Part shown: one piece after another, positions 9,951 to 19,013 of the stretch
Numbering within the stretch: position 1 is the stretch's first letter
Layout of the letters: each line of letters opens with the position of its first letter
NCBI RefSeq assembly: GCF_003113895.1
Contig: NZ_BDUD01000001.1
Coordinates: 4,637,941 to 4,701,940 of the forward strand
Length of the DNA: 64,000 nucleotides
Source of the DNA: Nostoc commune NIES-4072
GTDB taxonomy: Bacteria > Cyanobacteriota > Cyanobacteriia > Cyanobacteriales > Nostocaceae
Reading direction: 5' to 3'
Made by a program: the position numbers and the translations under genes
The notes under the pieces: model-generated
Databases searched by the model: none
What the model saw: only the letters and a program-made list of their open reading frames with translations
Told to the model about the DNA's origin: nothing

Positions 9951-9973
9951 CTGTAGGGTAACTAAATCTACAG
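9951..9973. promoter_or_regulatory. Inverted repeat upstream of the aldolase gene
   Basis: CTGTAG and CTACAG, separated by 11 bp, form a perfect 6-bp dyad about 195 bp upstream of the aldolase start, within a 305-bp spacer. The size and spacing suit a dimeric regulator such as a LysR-type protein. Which factor binds, if any, is unknown. Confidence 0.3.
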
Positions 9974-10167
9974 CAATACAGAGCAACTATGGTTCATAGT
10001 ACAGGAGTATAGAACATAGTTATAGTAACGATGGCGTAAACTTTTTCAACATAGATACACGACACTAGTTATAATTTCCTATAAGTTGAAAAAACTCTTA
10101 AGATTTAGCGTAATAATTACGCTTCTCTCAGACCGACTAGCTGACAACCACATTAGGAGGACTATCT

Positions 10168-11247
10168 ATGGCGCTTGTACCACTGCGGCTGCTGTTGGAT
10201 CACGCAGCTGAAAACGGTTACGGCATCCCAGCTTTCAACGTTAACAATTTGGAGCAGATTCAGGCAATCCTGAAGGCTGCTGTCGAGACAGATAGCCCCG
10301 TAATTTTGCAAGCTTCACGCGGCGCTCGTAATTATGCAGGAGAAAACTTTCTACGCCACCTGATTTTGGCAGCCGTAGAAACCTATCCTCATATTCCCAT
10401 TGTCATGCACCAAGATCATGGTAATGCGCCTGCTACCTGCTACTCAGCAATTAAGAACAACTTCACCAGTGTGATGATGGATGGTTCTTTAGAAGCTGAT
10501 GCTAAGACCCCCGCTAGCTTCGAGTACAACGTTAATGTTACCCGCGAAGTTGTAAATGTAGCTCATGCTTTGGGTGTCAGCGTTGAAGGTGAACTCGGTT
10601 GTTTGGGTTCTCTAGAAACTGGTGCTGGTGAAGCTGAAGATGGTCACGGCTTTGAAGGTACACTCGACCACTCACAACTGCTCACCGACCCCGATGAAGC
10701 TGTTGACTTCGTAGAAGCAACTCAAGTAGATGCTTTGGCTGTTGCCATTGGCACCAGCCACGGTGCTTACAAGTTTACCCGCAAGCCGACTGGGGAAATT
10801 TTGGCAATCAGCCGCATTGAAGAAATTCACCGCCGTTTGCCTAACACCCACTTGGTAATGCACGGTTCTTCTTCTGTACCTGAAGATTTGCTTGCACTGA
10901 TTAACCAATATGGTGGTGCAATTCCTGAAACCTACGGTGTACCTGTAGAAGAAATCCAAAAAGGTATTAAGAGCGGTGTACGTAAAGTAAACATTGACAC
11001 CGACAACCGTTTGGCTATTACTGCTGCTGTCCGTGAAGCTTTAGCTAAAAAACCAGAGGAATTTGACCCCCGTCACTTCCTCAAGCCTTCTATTACATAT
11101 ATGCAGAAGGTTTGTGCTGAACGCTATCAGCAATTTGGTACTGCTGGCAACGCAAGCAAGATTAAACAAATTTCTTTGGAAGATTTTGCTGCTAAGTATG
11201 CTAAGGGTGAACTCAACGTTGTTACCAAGTCAGCTGCTAAAGTTTAA
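10168..11247 (+). CDS. fbaA: Class II fructose-bisphosphate aldolase (Calvin-cycle type)
   Basis: A zinc-dependent aldolase joining dihydroxyacetone phosphate with glyceraldehyde 3-phosphate or erythrose 4-phosphate in the Calvin cycle and glycolysis. The 359-aa length matches the cyanobacterial CbbA/FbaA form. The catalytic Asp83 and zinc-binding His84 lie in VMHQDHGNA. Further metal and phosphate segments are [18 protein letters not shown] and [10 protein letters not shown] strong ribosome binding site (TTAGGAGGA) ends 6-7 bp before the ATG, consistent with high expression. An intrinsic terminator follows. Confidence 0.96.
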   Translation: MALVPLRLLLDHAAENGYGIPAFNVNNLEQIQAILKAAVETDSPVILQASRGARNYAGENFLRHLILAAVETYPHIPIVMHQDHGNAPATCYSAIKNNFTSVMMDGSLEADAKTPASFEYNVNVTREVVNVAHALGVSVEGELGCLGSLETGAGEAEDGHGFEGTLDHSQLLTDPDEAVDFVEATQVDALAVAIGTSHGAYKFTRKPTGEILAISRIEEIHRRLPNTHLVMHGSSSVPEDLLALINQYGGAIPETYGVPVEEIQKGIKSGVRKVNIDTDNRLAITAAVREALAKKPEEFDPRHFLKPSITYMQKVCAERYQQFGTAGNASKIKQISLEDFAAKYAKGELNVVTKSAAKV

Positions 11248-11319
11248 TTTTGACAACAAATAAATAGGAGCATAGTCTTGCTATCCTCCTAAAAAACTGA
11301 TGATTTTAATGTTGTCAGA

Positions 11320-11345
11320 AACCGGGTAAATACCCGGTTTTTTGT
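11320..11345 (+). terminator. Intrinsic terminator of the aldolase gene
   Basis: AACCGGGT and ACCCGGTT form an 8-bp GC-rich stem closed by an AAAT loop, directly followed by TTTTTTG. It lies about 75 bp after the aldolase stop codon. Confidence 0.9.
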
Positions 11346-11360
11346 TTTATTCATAAGGCC

Positions 11361-11530
11361 GGGGAATGGGGAATGGGGCATTGGGCATTGGGCATTGGGC
11401 ATTGGGCATTGGGCATGGGGCATTGGGCATTGGGCATGGGGCATGGGGCATTGGGCATTGGGCATTGGTCAATAATCAATCAATAGTTATTCTCCCCCTG
11501 CTCCCCCTGCTTCCCCTGCTCCCCCTGCTC
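11361..11530. repeat. Low-complexity tandem repeats (GGGCATT and CTCCCCCTG types)
   Basis: About 15 GGGCATT/GGGGCAT/GGGGAAT units fill 11361-11468, and four CTCCCCCTG-like units fill 11492-11530. These belong to the short tandemly repeated sequences typical of heterocystous cyanobacteria. No gene is seen here. Confidence 0.9.
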
Positions 11531-11545
11531 TCTACTCCCCACTCC

Positions 11546-12358
11546 CTAGAACACCCGATGTTGTAAAGATGGCATTTGACGACGGACTTGTTCGAGCCTA
11601 GTGGGCTTGATTTCTGCGATCGCAATTCCCGGTTTTTCTCCGGCATCGGCTAAAATTACGCCCCAAGGGTCGATAATAACGGCGTGGCCGTGGGTTAGAC
11701 GACGAGCGTAGTTATTGCCTGTTTGAGCAGGAGCAATGACGTAGGCGGTATTTTCGATGGCTCTGGCTTGTAGTAATACTTGCCAGTGGTCTTTGCCAGT
11801 AAAGGCGGTAAAGGCGGCGGGAATAAAGATAACATCAGCTCCCTTATCTGCCAGATGACGGTACAGTTCAGGGAAGCGGACATCATAACAAATGGAAAGC
11901 CCTAAATTACCAAGCTTTTCTGAAAAATGGACAGGTGGTAGTTGCGTACCAGCCACAACCGTGCTGGATTCCCGATAGGTGTTGCCGTCCGGGACGTTAA
12001 CATCAAATAGGTGTACTTTGTAGTAGCGGGCAAGTTCTTGACCGTTTGGGTCGATAAGTAGAGTGGTGTTATAAACTTTGCCTGTATTGTCTACCGGAAC
12101 TGGAAAGCTGCCGCCCAAGATCGTAATTTGAAAGCGTTGAGCCATTTTTTTGAGAAACTTTTCGCTTTCAAGAGCGATCGCATCACCTTGCGCGAGTTTG
12201 TCTTTTTCTTCTCCCATATAGGAAAAGTTTTCTGGCAAACCTACCAATTCAGCACCTTGACGCACGGCAAGCTCTATTAATTCTTCTGCCTGTGCCAAAT
12301 TTTTTTGTAAATCGGGCACACTGGTCAATTGAATAGCGGCGGCTAAATAAGACTTCAT
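11546..12358 (-). CDS. Carbon-nitrogen hydrolase (Nit1/Nit2-like amidase)
   Basis: A nitrilase-superfamily amidase of 270 aa with the full catalytic triad: Glu43 in LPENFSY, Lys114 in YYKVHLFDV and Cys157 in SICYDVRFPELYR. The close match of those segments to Nit1/Nit2 proteins suggests repair of deaminated glutathione or omega-amidase activity; true nitrilase activity is unlikely. It is monocistronic, and the aldolase on the opposite strand converges on it across a repeat-rich spacer. Confidence 0.9.
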   Translation of the reverse strand: MKSYLAAAIQLTSVPDLQKNLAQAEELIELAVRQGAELVGLPENFSYMGEEKDKLAQGDAIALESEKFLKKMAQRFQITILGGSFPVPVDNTGKVYNTTLLIDPNGQELARYYKVHLFDVNVPDGNTYRESSTVVAGTQLPPVHFSEKLGNLGLSICYDVRFPELYRHLADKGADVIFIPAAFTAFTGKDHWQVLLQARAIENTAYVIAPAQTGNNYARRLTHGHAVIIDPWGVILADAGEKPGIAIAEIKPTRLEQVRRQMPSLQHRVF

Positions 12359-12567
12359 AGATTCAACAACGAACAGTTGATTTATGGAAAAGTGATTATC
12401 AAAATATATCGTTACTTCAACATCTGTGGAACTTAATTAGAAATGCCTCAGCCAAGATTTTCTTTACCAGACTTGTTTTATGCTGATCTTAATCTTCCTC
12501 TGGGTTATAGCAAACTAAGCAAGATAAAGATTAGGTTGTGATCAAACCTTGATAAAAACTGTCTACT

Positions 12568-13161
12568 GTGGATATTCCTATTCTCATTCAAACATTTATC
12601 GCTGTGTTTGTCTTGGCGGATGCTGTGGGCAATATACCGATTGTTTTAGTTTTGACTAAAGGCATGATGCCAGACCAAAGAAACAAAGTTATAGACAAAG
12701 CAATTGTCATTGCGATCGTAGTTCTTTTGCTATTTGCCTTTGCAGGGCAAATAATTTTAAATTACTTGGAAATCAGTATCGGCTCTTTGCGAGTAGCAGG
12801 AGGACTATTGTTGCTGTTAATTGCTTTGCAAATGCTGCGAGGAGAATTAGATCAGCCGATTATTGAAGAAGGACGCGATGTCGCAATTACTCCACTAGCT
12901 TTACCACTGCTAGCGGGGCCAGGGACTTTGACAACGGTGATGTTGCTGATGTCGAAATCACAGAGTCCGCATATTGCTGTCGTGGTAGGTATCTTAGGAG
13001 CGATGTTTGTCACTTGGTTAATTTTGCGTTTAGCAAACGTGATTGACCAGTGGATTGGTGCAGAAGGTGGAGTGATTGTAACTCAACTTTTGGGTTTTTT
13101 GTTGGCGGCGCTAGCGGTGGAAATTGGTAGTACGGGAATTAAGGAGTTGTTTTTGAGCTAG
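12568..13161 (+). CDS. MarC-family integral membrane protein
   Basis: A 197-aa protein with six hydrophobic segments and the MarC hallmarks (FVLADAVGNIPIVLVLT, PLALPLLAGPGTLTTVM). It sits in the inner membrane; despite the name, MarC proteins have no proven transport role. Translation starts at GTG 12568. It is a single gene, convergent with trxA, with a strong inverted repeat between the two. Confidence 0.9.
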   Translation: MDIPILIQTFIAVFVLADAVGNIPIVLVLTKGMMPDQRNKVIDKAIVIAIVVLLLFAFAGQIILNYLEISIGSLRVAGGLLLLLIALQMLRGELDQPIIEEGRDVAITPLALPLLAGPGTLTTVMLLMSKSQSPHIAVVVGILGAMFVTWLILRLANVIDQWIGAEGGVIVTQLLGFLLAALAVEIGSTGIKELFLS

Positions 13162-13198
13162 AAAACTCCTAAAAATATTCTGAAACTGTATACAAATG

Positions 13199-13245
13199 TA
13201 AATAAGTTTGAGAGACGAGGAATTCGCGCCTCTCAAACTTATTTA
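13199..13245. terminator. Bidirectional terminator-like hairpin between marC and trxA
   Basis: TAAATAAGTTTGAGAG (13199-13214) and CTCTCAAACTTATTTA (13230-13245) form a perfect 16-bp stem with a 15-nt loop. The A/T-rich stem bases would serve as tails on both strands. It sits between two convergent genes. Confidence 0.8.
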
Positions 13246-13309
13246 TAAAAATTAACCTAAACTGAGAACAAGATGGATAACTCAAGATGAGTTTATTGCC
13301 AATTGAGTT

Positions 13310-13636
13310 TCAAAGATACTTTTCGAGAGTGGAAGCTAATGTAGTTTTAGGCACAGCGCCGACTACCATATCCACTTTCTGTCCATCTTTAAAAATCATT
13401 AATGTGGGAATACTGCGGATGCCGTACTGACTAGCAACTTGAGGATTTTCATCCGTGTTGACTTTGACGACCTTAATTTGACCTTCGTACTGATCGGAGA
13501 TTTCATCGACAACAGGAGCTACCATACGGCATGGTCCGCACCAGGGTGCCCAAAAGTCAACTAAAACGGGTACATCGCTGTCGAGTACTTCTTGCTTGAA
13601 ACTAGAATCGGTAACTTGTTGTGCGGCTGTTGACAT
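13310..13636 (-). CDS. trxA: Thioredoxin
   Basis: A small cytoplasmic disulfide reductase (108 aa from the chosen start) with the active site WCGPC at Cys33/Cys36 and the cis-Pro segment RSIPTLMIF. It can supply electrons to enzymes such as the CysH reductase encoded further along. An in-frame ATG six codons upstream (13654) exists, but MSTAAQQ matches the usual cyanobacterial start. The sRNA gene yfr1 lies ~120 bp upstream on the same strand and guaB3 lies beyond it, a conserved cyanobacterial order. Confidence 0.96.
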   Translation of the reverse strand: MSTAAQQVTDSSFKQEVLDSDVPVLVDFWAPWCGPCRMVAPVVDEISDQYEGQIKVVKVNTDENPQVASQYGIRSIPTLMIFKDGQKVDMVVGAVPKTTLASTLEKYL

Positions 13637-13759
13637 GCCTAAAACCTTCGTCAATAATATCTGAACTTGGTGAAAATTCTACCATAGCAAAAACCTCAGC
13701 TTGGAAGTGCGAGGATGTACATTTGCAAAGAAGCTCTCTTATTTTATTTATAAACATAA

Positions 13760-13827
13760 GGAACCGCCCGAACAGTAGTCCGGGCGGAGTGTGGTGTGAG
13801 GAGTGAACGGAAACATTCGTCTCCGCT
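13760..13827 (-). ncRNA. yfr1: Yfr1 small regulatory RNA
   Basis: On the minus strand three parts occur in order. First is a 5' hairpin CGGAGAC-GAAT-GTTTCCG (13825-13808). Next is a single-stranded segment holding the ultraconserved ACTCCTCACAC (13804-13794). Last is a 3' terminator hairpin CCGCCCG/CGGGCGG (13787-13764). This is the known Yfr1 architecture, and the location between guaB and trxA is the known Yfr1 locus. Yfr1 pairs with mRNAs through the CU-rich segment, for example those of outer-membrane proteins. The exact ends are estimated; the RNA is usually about 55-65 nt. Confidence 0.94.
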
Positions 13828-13833
13828 ATTTCT

Positions 13834-13839
13834 ATTGTA
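13834..13839 (-). promoter_or_regulatory. -10 element of yfr1
   Basis: TACAAT on the minus strand lies 6 nt before the adenine at ~13827 that best fits the Yfr1 5' end. No convincing -35 hexamer is seen. Confidence 0.6.
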
Positions 13840-13900
13840 GGCGACATATCGGATTTTTCCAGCAATTGTTTAGGGGGCTGGAAAAATTTATTGAAGAATT

Positions 13901-13950
13901 TGGGCATTGGGCATTGGGAATTGGGAATTGGGCATTGGGCATTGGGAATT
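13901..13950. repeat. GGGCATT/GGGAATT tandem repeats
   Basis: Seven heptamer units of GGGCATT or GGGAATT between yfr1 and guaB3, of the same class as at 11361. Non-coding. Confidence 0.85.
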
Positions 13951-14004
13951 CTCCCATAACTCCCTCATCTCCATTCCCGATGCTCCGTGCCCCATGCCCC
14001 AATT

Positions 14005-15168
14005 CTATTTCCCCATACCTAATTGTTGAGCTTTTTGGTAAACTTTACCCTCGGTTAACAAGGAAGGCGCAATCACAACTTCCACTTGCTGCATTTCTTT
14101 AATATTTTTAGCTCCTAATGTGCCCATACTTGTCTTTAAGGCTCCTAAAAGATTGTGAGTGCCATCATCTAGCCCTGCTGGGCCAACGAGTATTTGCTCT
14201 AGGCTACCGGTGGTAGCAACGCGAATCCGGGTGCCACGGGGCAACACTGGGCTGGGAGTTGCCATGCCCCAATGATAACCTCGTCCTGGAGCTTCTGCGG
14301 CTCTAGCAAAGGGAGAACCAATCATCACACCATCGGCACCACAGGCGATGCATTTACAAATATCGCCACCGGTGATTAAACCACCATCAGCGATGATGGG
14401 AATATAGTTACCAGTTTCCTTGTAGTAATCATCTCGTGCTGCGGCACAATCTGCGATCGCAGTCGCCTGTGGTACACCCACCCCCAACACCCCACGGGAC
14501 GTACAAGCAGCACCAGGCCCAATTCCTACCAGTACCCCAGCCGCCCCAGCTTTCAACAAATTCAAAGTGACTTCGTAAGTTACACAATTCCCCAACACTA
14601 CGGGGATGGGCATGGAACGACAAAATTCTGCTAAATCAAGTGGTACTAAAGACTCTGGTGACAGATGTGCAGTAGAAACTACCGTAGCCTGTACAAAAAA
14701 TAAATCTGCCCCAGCCTTTGCTACCGCCTCACCGTATTTACTTGCACCGGCTGGAGTCGCACTTACGGCAGCAATGCCACCTTGTTGTTTAATTTCCTGA
14801 ATCCGTTGTTCAATTAATTCTGGCTTTATTGGTTCGGCATAGAGTTCTTGCATCAGGGCAACAAATTCATCTTTCCCCACAGAGGCAATCCGATCTAATA
14901 TTGGGTCTGGGTCAGCATAGCGAGTGTGAATACCCTCTAAATTCAGGACACCCAATGCTCCTAACTGTGACAAACGTACAGCCATGCGAACATCTACTAC
15001 ACCATCCATTGCACTAGCAATTATCGGGATTTCTCGCTCAATATTACCAATACGCCACTTAGTATCTGCCAAACTGGGGTCTAGTGTTCTGTTACCAGGG
15101 ACTAGAGCAATTTCATCTATTCCGTAAGCTCTGCGAGCTGTTTTTCCCCGCCCAAGTTGAATTTCCAC
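14005..15168 (-). CDS. guaB3: GuaB3-family IMP dehydrogenase-related protein
   Basis: A TIM-barrel protein of the IMPDH/GMP reductase family (387 aa) that lacks the CBS pair of classical GuaB. The cysteine loop GPGAACTSR (Cys222), the phosphate site IIADGGLITGGD and MIGSPFARAAEAPG are intact, so nucleotide binding is likely. Whether cyanobacterial GuaB3 makes XMP is inferred from the family. It is transcribed toward yfr1 and trxA. Confidence 0.92.
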   Translation of the reverse strand: MEIQLGRGKTARRAYGIDEIALVPGNRTLDPSLADTKWRIGNIEREIPIIASAMDGVVDVRMAVRLSQLGALGVLNLEGIHTRYADPDPILDRIASVGKDEFVALMQELYAEPIKPELIEQRIQEIKQQGGIAAVSATPAGASKYGEAVAKAGADLFFVQATVVSTAHLSPESLVPLDLAEFCRSMPIPVVLGNCVTYEVTLNLLKAGAAGVLVGIGPGAACTSRGVLGVGVPQATAIADCAAARDDYYKETGNYIPIIADGGLITGGDICKCIACGADGVMIGSPFARAAEAPGRGYHWGMATPSPVLPRGTRIRVATTGSLEQILVGPAGLDDGTHNLLGALKTSMGTLGAKNIKEMQQVEVVIAPSLLTEGKVYQKAQQLGMGK

Positions 15169-15724
15169 GCTTTAATTTTTCTCAAATCTGTTTAAGCTAG
15201 GGTATCAAATTGTGAGATAAGTTGGGGCGTTTTTTTCCCTGAATTACACAGATAAATTCGAGTTACTCAAGCCGCCGCTCAAAACTTTGATGGACGCAAA
15301 GTATTTACCAGGAAACCAAATGAGCAAAATTGTTAATTGGTTTTTATATTGTCTTCTTTGAGGGTTGGTGATGCGCTAGTTTTTGGCAATTGGACAATGA
15401 TAAGCTGATGCGCGTCTAAACTATATATGATATACACTTTTGATGTCGTTAACTGTTGACTGTTGACTGTTGACTGTTAACGGGTTCTCAGTCATCAGCT
15501 AAATGTAAAAATTAAATGCGTAACAGCTTAGTGTCTATTATTACTGAGTTAATGTCAATATTATTGGCATTAGTTTTCTTATATTCGCTTAGGTCAAGAT
15601 CAGGCAAATTCTCATATCTCATAAATGATACCAACTTGGAATAGTTTGTATCGTTTCAAATCAATAAACTTTCTGAATCTGAAGATTTTCAATTCCAAAA
15701 TCCAAAATCCAAAATTGGTTTGAT
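15169..15724. other. Spacer upstream of guaB3
   Basis: A 556-bp spacer with no convincing gene. It holds a short tandem heptamer array (ACTGTTG, about four units, 15451-15478) and CCAAAATCCAAAAT-type repeats at ~15694-15715. The guaB3 promoter must lie near the left end. Confidence 0.6.
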
Positions 15725-16294
15725 TTACCGTTTATTTTTAACTACATTCACACCAGTGTAACCAGTTGCTAACCAAAGTATGGCTCTAGCTCCATCACGA
15801 ACAGATTTTTCGATAGATTCAGGGGGTTTTTCTGAAGGAACGGGCACTGGTTTTAAATAAATACCTCGACTTCCCAAAATAATTTCGCCGATAACACAAG
15901 CCCGGCGCATGTGGAAATCTGAAGTAATCAAATAAACGCTCTTGATGCCGCGAGATTGCAAATCATCTACCAACGTAGTAAAATTAGTAACAGTATCTAC
16001 AGCTTCATAGTCCAAGTGTAAACGTTTGGGATCAACACCAGCTTTGGTAAACACTTGTTGGGTGAATCTAGCTGGACTGCCCCCAGTAATCCAAATTGGT
16101 ATATTTGGATGCTGGCGAACAAATTCTGCCGTAAACTTCTCTCGCTCTAAACGTCTCGTTGAACCACCCAACACTACAACTGCTTGCGGTTGTACAATTT
16201 GGCTTTGTACTTCTTTGTATCCCAACCAGCTGATTAGCGGTAGGGCAAAAACCATAAAATGAAAAGATTTACGTGTAAAAAATAGCTTATTCAA
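15725..16294 (-). CDS. YdcF/DUF218 family membrane-anchored protein
   Basis: A 189-aa protein with an N-terminal hydrophobic anchor (FHFMVFALPLISWLGY), followed by a DUF218 domain: AVVVLGGS, WITGGSP, VTNFTTLVDDLQ and LITSDFHMRRA. The family includes ElyC/SanA/YdcF proteins linked to envelope and peptidoglycan homeostasis. The catalytic activity is unknown. Here it is monocistronic, between two long spacers. Confidence 0.85.
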   Translation of the reverse strand: MNKLFFTRKSFHFMVFALPLISWLGYKEVQSQIVQPQAVVVLGGSTRRLEREKFTAEFVRQHPNIPIWITGGSPARFTQQVFTKAGVDPKRLHLDYEAVDTVTNFTTLVDDLQSRGIKSVYLITSDFHMRRACVIGEIILGSRGIYLKPVPVPSEKPPESIEKSVRDGARAILWLATGYTGVNVVKNKR

Positions 16295-16926
16295 GGCTCG
16301 ATAACTTTATATACTGAGTCCAAAATTTCCTCTGGCTAGAAGAAAAACAACAATTGATAGTAGAGTAGCAAACTCCTAGAAAATATGTCCAGATTTATAT
16401 TTGGGTGATTTTCTTGTTGCAGCGCGATTAAGCGTACTTGAAGTTTTTCCTCTAATTGATGGATTATCCTAACCGATATCGGACAATCCATCAAAGGGTT
16501 TTAGCATCTTGTTGGAGAACGCCATTTAGAAGATGAAAATTCAGGTCATCTGGAAAACCTCTCTAAATCTCTCTCCTAAAAGGATACTATTGGTCAATTT
16601 ACTTTCGGGTTAAACCCCCCATTCCGAAAATCCTGGTTTTGCGTTGCTTTCCCGCCCTGCAATAAATTGCGGGCTAATAGCTAAACTGCGTTGAAACGCA
16701 CTGAAATTAAACAGGACTTACGCATCAGGTACGAAATGTAGGGGCAATTCATGAATTGCCCCTACGGTAAATCAAGGCTTTCACTGCTTTTTTGCGTAAG
16801 TCCTGTTATGCTATTAAAATATTAGACATTTTCTCATTACTTAATGCTAACTGATGTAGCGTAGATGCCTATCGGCTGGTGTCAGATATCGCTCCTCTAG
16901 AAGAATATATAATCAAGCGATAAGCT
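16295..16926. other. Spacer with a MITE-related element
   Basis: A 632-bp spacer without a convincing gene. The only clear structure is the inverted-repeat element at 16710-16807, described separately. Confidence 0.6.
16710..16807. mobile_element. MITE-related element with the same termini as the 93-bp MITE
   Basis: A 98-bp element with 15-bp terminal inverted repeats AACAGGACTTACGCA. The 11-bp AGGACTTACGCA-type core is shared with the 93-bp MITEs at 809 and 34692, but the interior differs. Inside is a 28-bp perfect palindrome (16738-16765, half-site GTAGGGGCAATTCA). It is non-coding and probably mobilised by the same machinery (inference). Confidence 0.75.
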
Positions 16927-17556
16927 TTAAACACTCACCAACTGAGCCAAGCGTTTCAGGATTCGTAGTACGTCATACAATTCATTTCCAGGGTTTCGGA
17001 TTAAAAACCCCTTTGATAAAGCATAATAAGTTGGATTTCCTTTAACTAATTTGACAAAAATAAATTCTCCACCGCTGCTAATCATCCCAAAACTAGGCTG
17101 ATTTGGATGAGGATTACCTAACATATAAGCTAAAATTTGTGCAAGTCCTCTTTCAATGGAATATTCTGCTTGTTTCGACTCAATAACCATTACCCAGAAT
17201 TGGTCTTTTAGAACTAATGTATCTATTTTGCCTTTGATGATAATTTCTTCATCTTCATCAGTAATCTCTATTGGTTCCTCAGCTTTGATATATAAGGGTA
17301 CTAAATAAAAATCCCCAATAAAAAGTATTGGGTCTATAATTGCCATTCTCACAACATCTTCTAGTAAAGGTGGGTAATTAAGAAGATTAAAATAACCTGT
17401 TTTTACTTTATCTAAAAGTTGTTTATCTAAATCACTAATTTCTAATAAATCTTCTTGCCATTCGCGGAAAAATTGGTCATCGAAAACTAACTGAATACCA
17501 AAATTATCGATTAAGTAACGTAAATTGATCTCTTTTGCTTGGAGTGTTTGCGTCAT
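16927..17556 (-). CDS. PD-(D/E)XK nuclease-like protein (HsdR N-terminal type)
   Basis: A stand-alone 209-aa protein resembling the nuclease domain at the N-terminus of type I restriction HsdR subunits. The core reads KGKIDTLVL (Asp112), then VMVIESK (Glu126, Lys128), then the ERGLAQILAYML helix, giving a complete D...ExK site. No helicase, methylase or specificity subunit is adjacent, so a restriction role is doubtful. An alternative GTG start lies three codons upstream (17565); ATG 17556 is preferred. Confidence 0.75.
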   Translation of the reverse strand: MTQTLQAKEINLRYLIDNFGIQLVFDDQFFREWQEDLLEISDLDKQLLDKVKTGYFNLLNYPPLLEDVVRMAIIDPILFIGDFYLVPLYIKAEEPIEITDEDEEIIIKGKIDTLVLKDQFWVMVIESKQAEYSIERGLAQILAYMLGNPHPNQPSFGMISSGGEFIFVKLVKGNPTYYALSKGFLIRNPGNELYDVLRILKRLAQLVSV

Positions 17557-17662
17557 ACTTTTCACAAAATGGAAAAAGTGAGATATGCTGTGGCACTTTA
17601 AATTTTTACTTTATTTTATCGGGATGACTCAGTTAAACATGAATATATAATTGGCATCTATC

Positions 17663-18916
17663 CTATTCATTAGTTGCTGCTTCTAGCCAAACTTCTACAT
17701 CATCTGCTAGCAACTTATGTGCTGCATCCAGCATTGATGCTGCTATGTCTTTGAGGTCTTCGCGGTTGTTCAAGTAAGTTTTCAAGGCTTCCATTGGGTC
17801 GATGCTGCTACTTGCAGTCAATTCAGGAATGCGAGGACGAGCTAATTGACTCACTAATTCTGCTTGAATGGTGTAGGTGTGAGCGGGACTTAAAGCAGTA
17901 TGTAGAGAAGAACTGTCAATTAAATCCATCTGCTCAGAGCGGAGTTTGTAAATTAGCCGCACTACAGCATCTTGAATATCATACTTAGCGATCGCTTTCA
18001 TTAACACCGCTTGCGGATCATCTGCTTTTGAGACATCCACCTCAATGGTGCGAAAAGTCCGAACTGTTAACGGACAAAATTCCCATTCAGCCTTCCCCCG
18101 CTCCAGTTCTATCATCACATAGCCTTTGTCTTCTTTTTCTTCACTAAAATCTACCCGCTCAATGCTCCCTGGATAAATCACCGGTGGGTTGTTGGATTTA
18201 TTCAGATTTTGGTGGCGGTGGACGTGTCCCAAGGCTACATAATCAAAACAAGGTCGCGTCAGCAAAGATAAGGGCAGAGTAAAGCCTTTACCTACTGCCA
18301 AAAAGCGTTCTGCGCCCAAGGTCGCATTGTCAGACATCAAGTGAGCCAAAAGGACAGTTGGCACATCGGGGTCAAGACGGCGAATTTCCCCTTCTAGAAC
18401 AACTCGTAGACGTTCCGTTAACAGTTGGTTGACTTCTGCCAAAGACGAACCTTCAGTCTCTTGGCGAGTCATCAGAGTTGAACGGGTGAGCCAAGGAAGG
18501 GTGATTACTTGCACTTTGCCATTACGGGTTTCGATGCCGTGAGTAGTTACTGTGTCACCGACAACAAATCCTGGCACTCCCAAAGTGCGGTAAATATTTA
18601 AACTCGCCCCTCCCTGCCCTTGGGAGTGTTGGTCGTGGTTGCCTACCAACAGCACTGTTGGAATATTGGCATCCATGAGACGGCGAAATTGGCTGGCAAA
18701 AGCTTGTTGTACATAAGGCGGTGGTGTAGCATCCGGGAAAGCATCGCCACCAAATATCACCATATCAACAACATCTGTCAGCGCTCGGTCAATACATATA
18801 GATAAAGTATTGACAAAATCCTCCAATCGTGTATTTAATCCAGTCGTGGGATTAATTCTTCCATGAGAGAAGCCGCTTCCCATGTGGATGTCGGAGAGAT
18901 GGAGGATTTTAATCAT
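17663..18916 (-). CDS. sbcD: SbcD/Mre11-like DNA repair exonuclease
   Basis: A calcineurin-like metallophosphoesterase of 417 aa with the five Mre11/SbcD metal motifs: LSDIHMG, GGDAFPD, VGNHDQ, LLAHLMSD and ALGHVHRH. A cap region follows and the C-terminus is acidic. SbcD works with the ATPase SbcC on DNA ends and hairpins. sbcC is not in this window, so the pairing is inferred. The neighbouring nuclease-like gene at 16927 is co-directional, but about 105 bp separates them. Confidence 0.87.
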   Translation of the reverse strand: MIKILHLSDIHMGSGFSHGRINPTTGLNTRLEDFVNTLSICIDRALTDVVDMVIFGGDAFPDATPPPYVQQAFASQFRRLMDANIPTVLLVGNHDQHSQGQGGASLNIYRTLGVPGFVVGDTVTTHGIETRNGKVQVITLPWLTRSTLMTRQETEGSSLAEVNQLLTERLRVVLEGEIRRLDPDVPTVLLAHLMSDNATLGAERFLAVGKGFTLPLSLLTRPCFDYVALGHVHRHQNLNKSNNPPVIYPGSIERVDFSEEKEDKGYVMIELERGKAEWEFCPLTVRTFRTIEVDVSKADDPQAVLMKAIAKYDIQDAVVRLIYKLRSEQMDLIDSSSLHTALSPAHTYTIQAELVSQLARPRIPELTASSSIDPMEALKTYLNNREDLKDIAASMLDAAHKLLADDVEVWLEAATNE

Positions 18917-18974
18917 ATTTTTCCTTAGTCCTTAGTCATTTGCCCTTTGTTTAATACTAATGACTAATCACCAT

Positions 18975-19003
18975 TGTACAGACGCGATTAATCGCGTCTC
19001 TAC
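18975..19003. repeat. 29-bp dispersed palindromic repeat, copy 1
   Basis: The core AGACGCGATTAATCGCGTCT is a perfect 20-bp palindrome flanked by TGTAC and CTAC. The same 29 bp occurs in reverse orientation at 38313-38341. Confidence 0.85.
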
Positions 19004-19013
19004 TGACCAATGA

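Noticed and set aside
13602..13907. 101-aa ORF on the minus strand over the trxA leader
   Set aside because: It overlaps yfr1, its terminator and the trxA start, and has no protein-like features.
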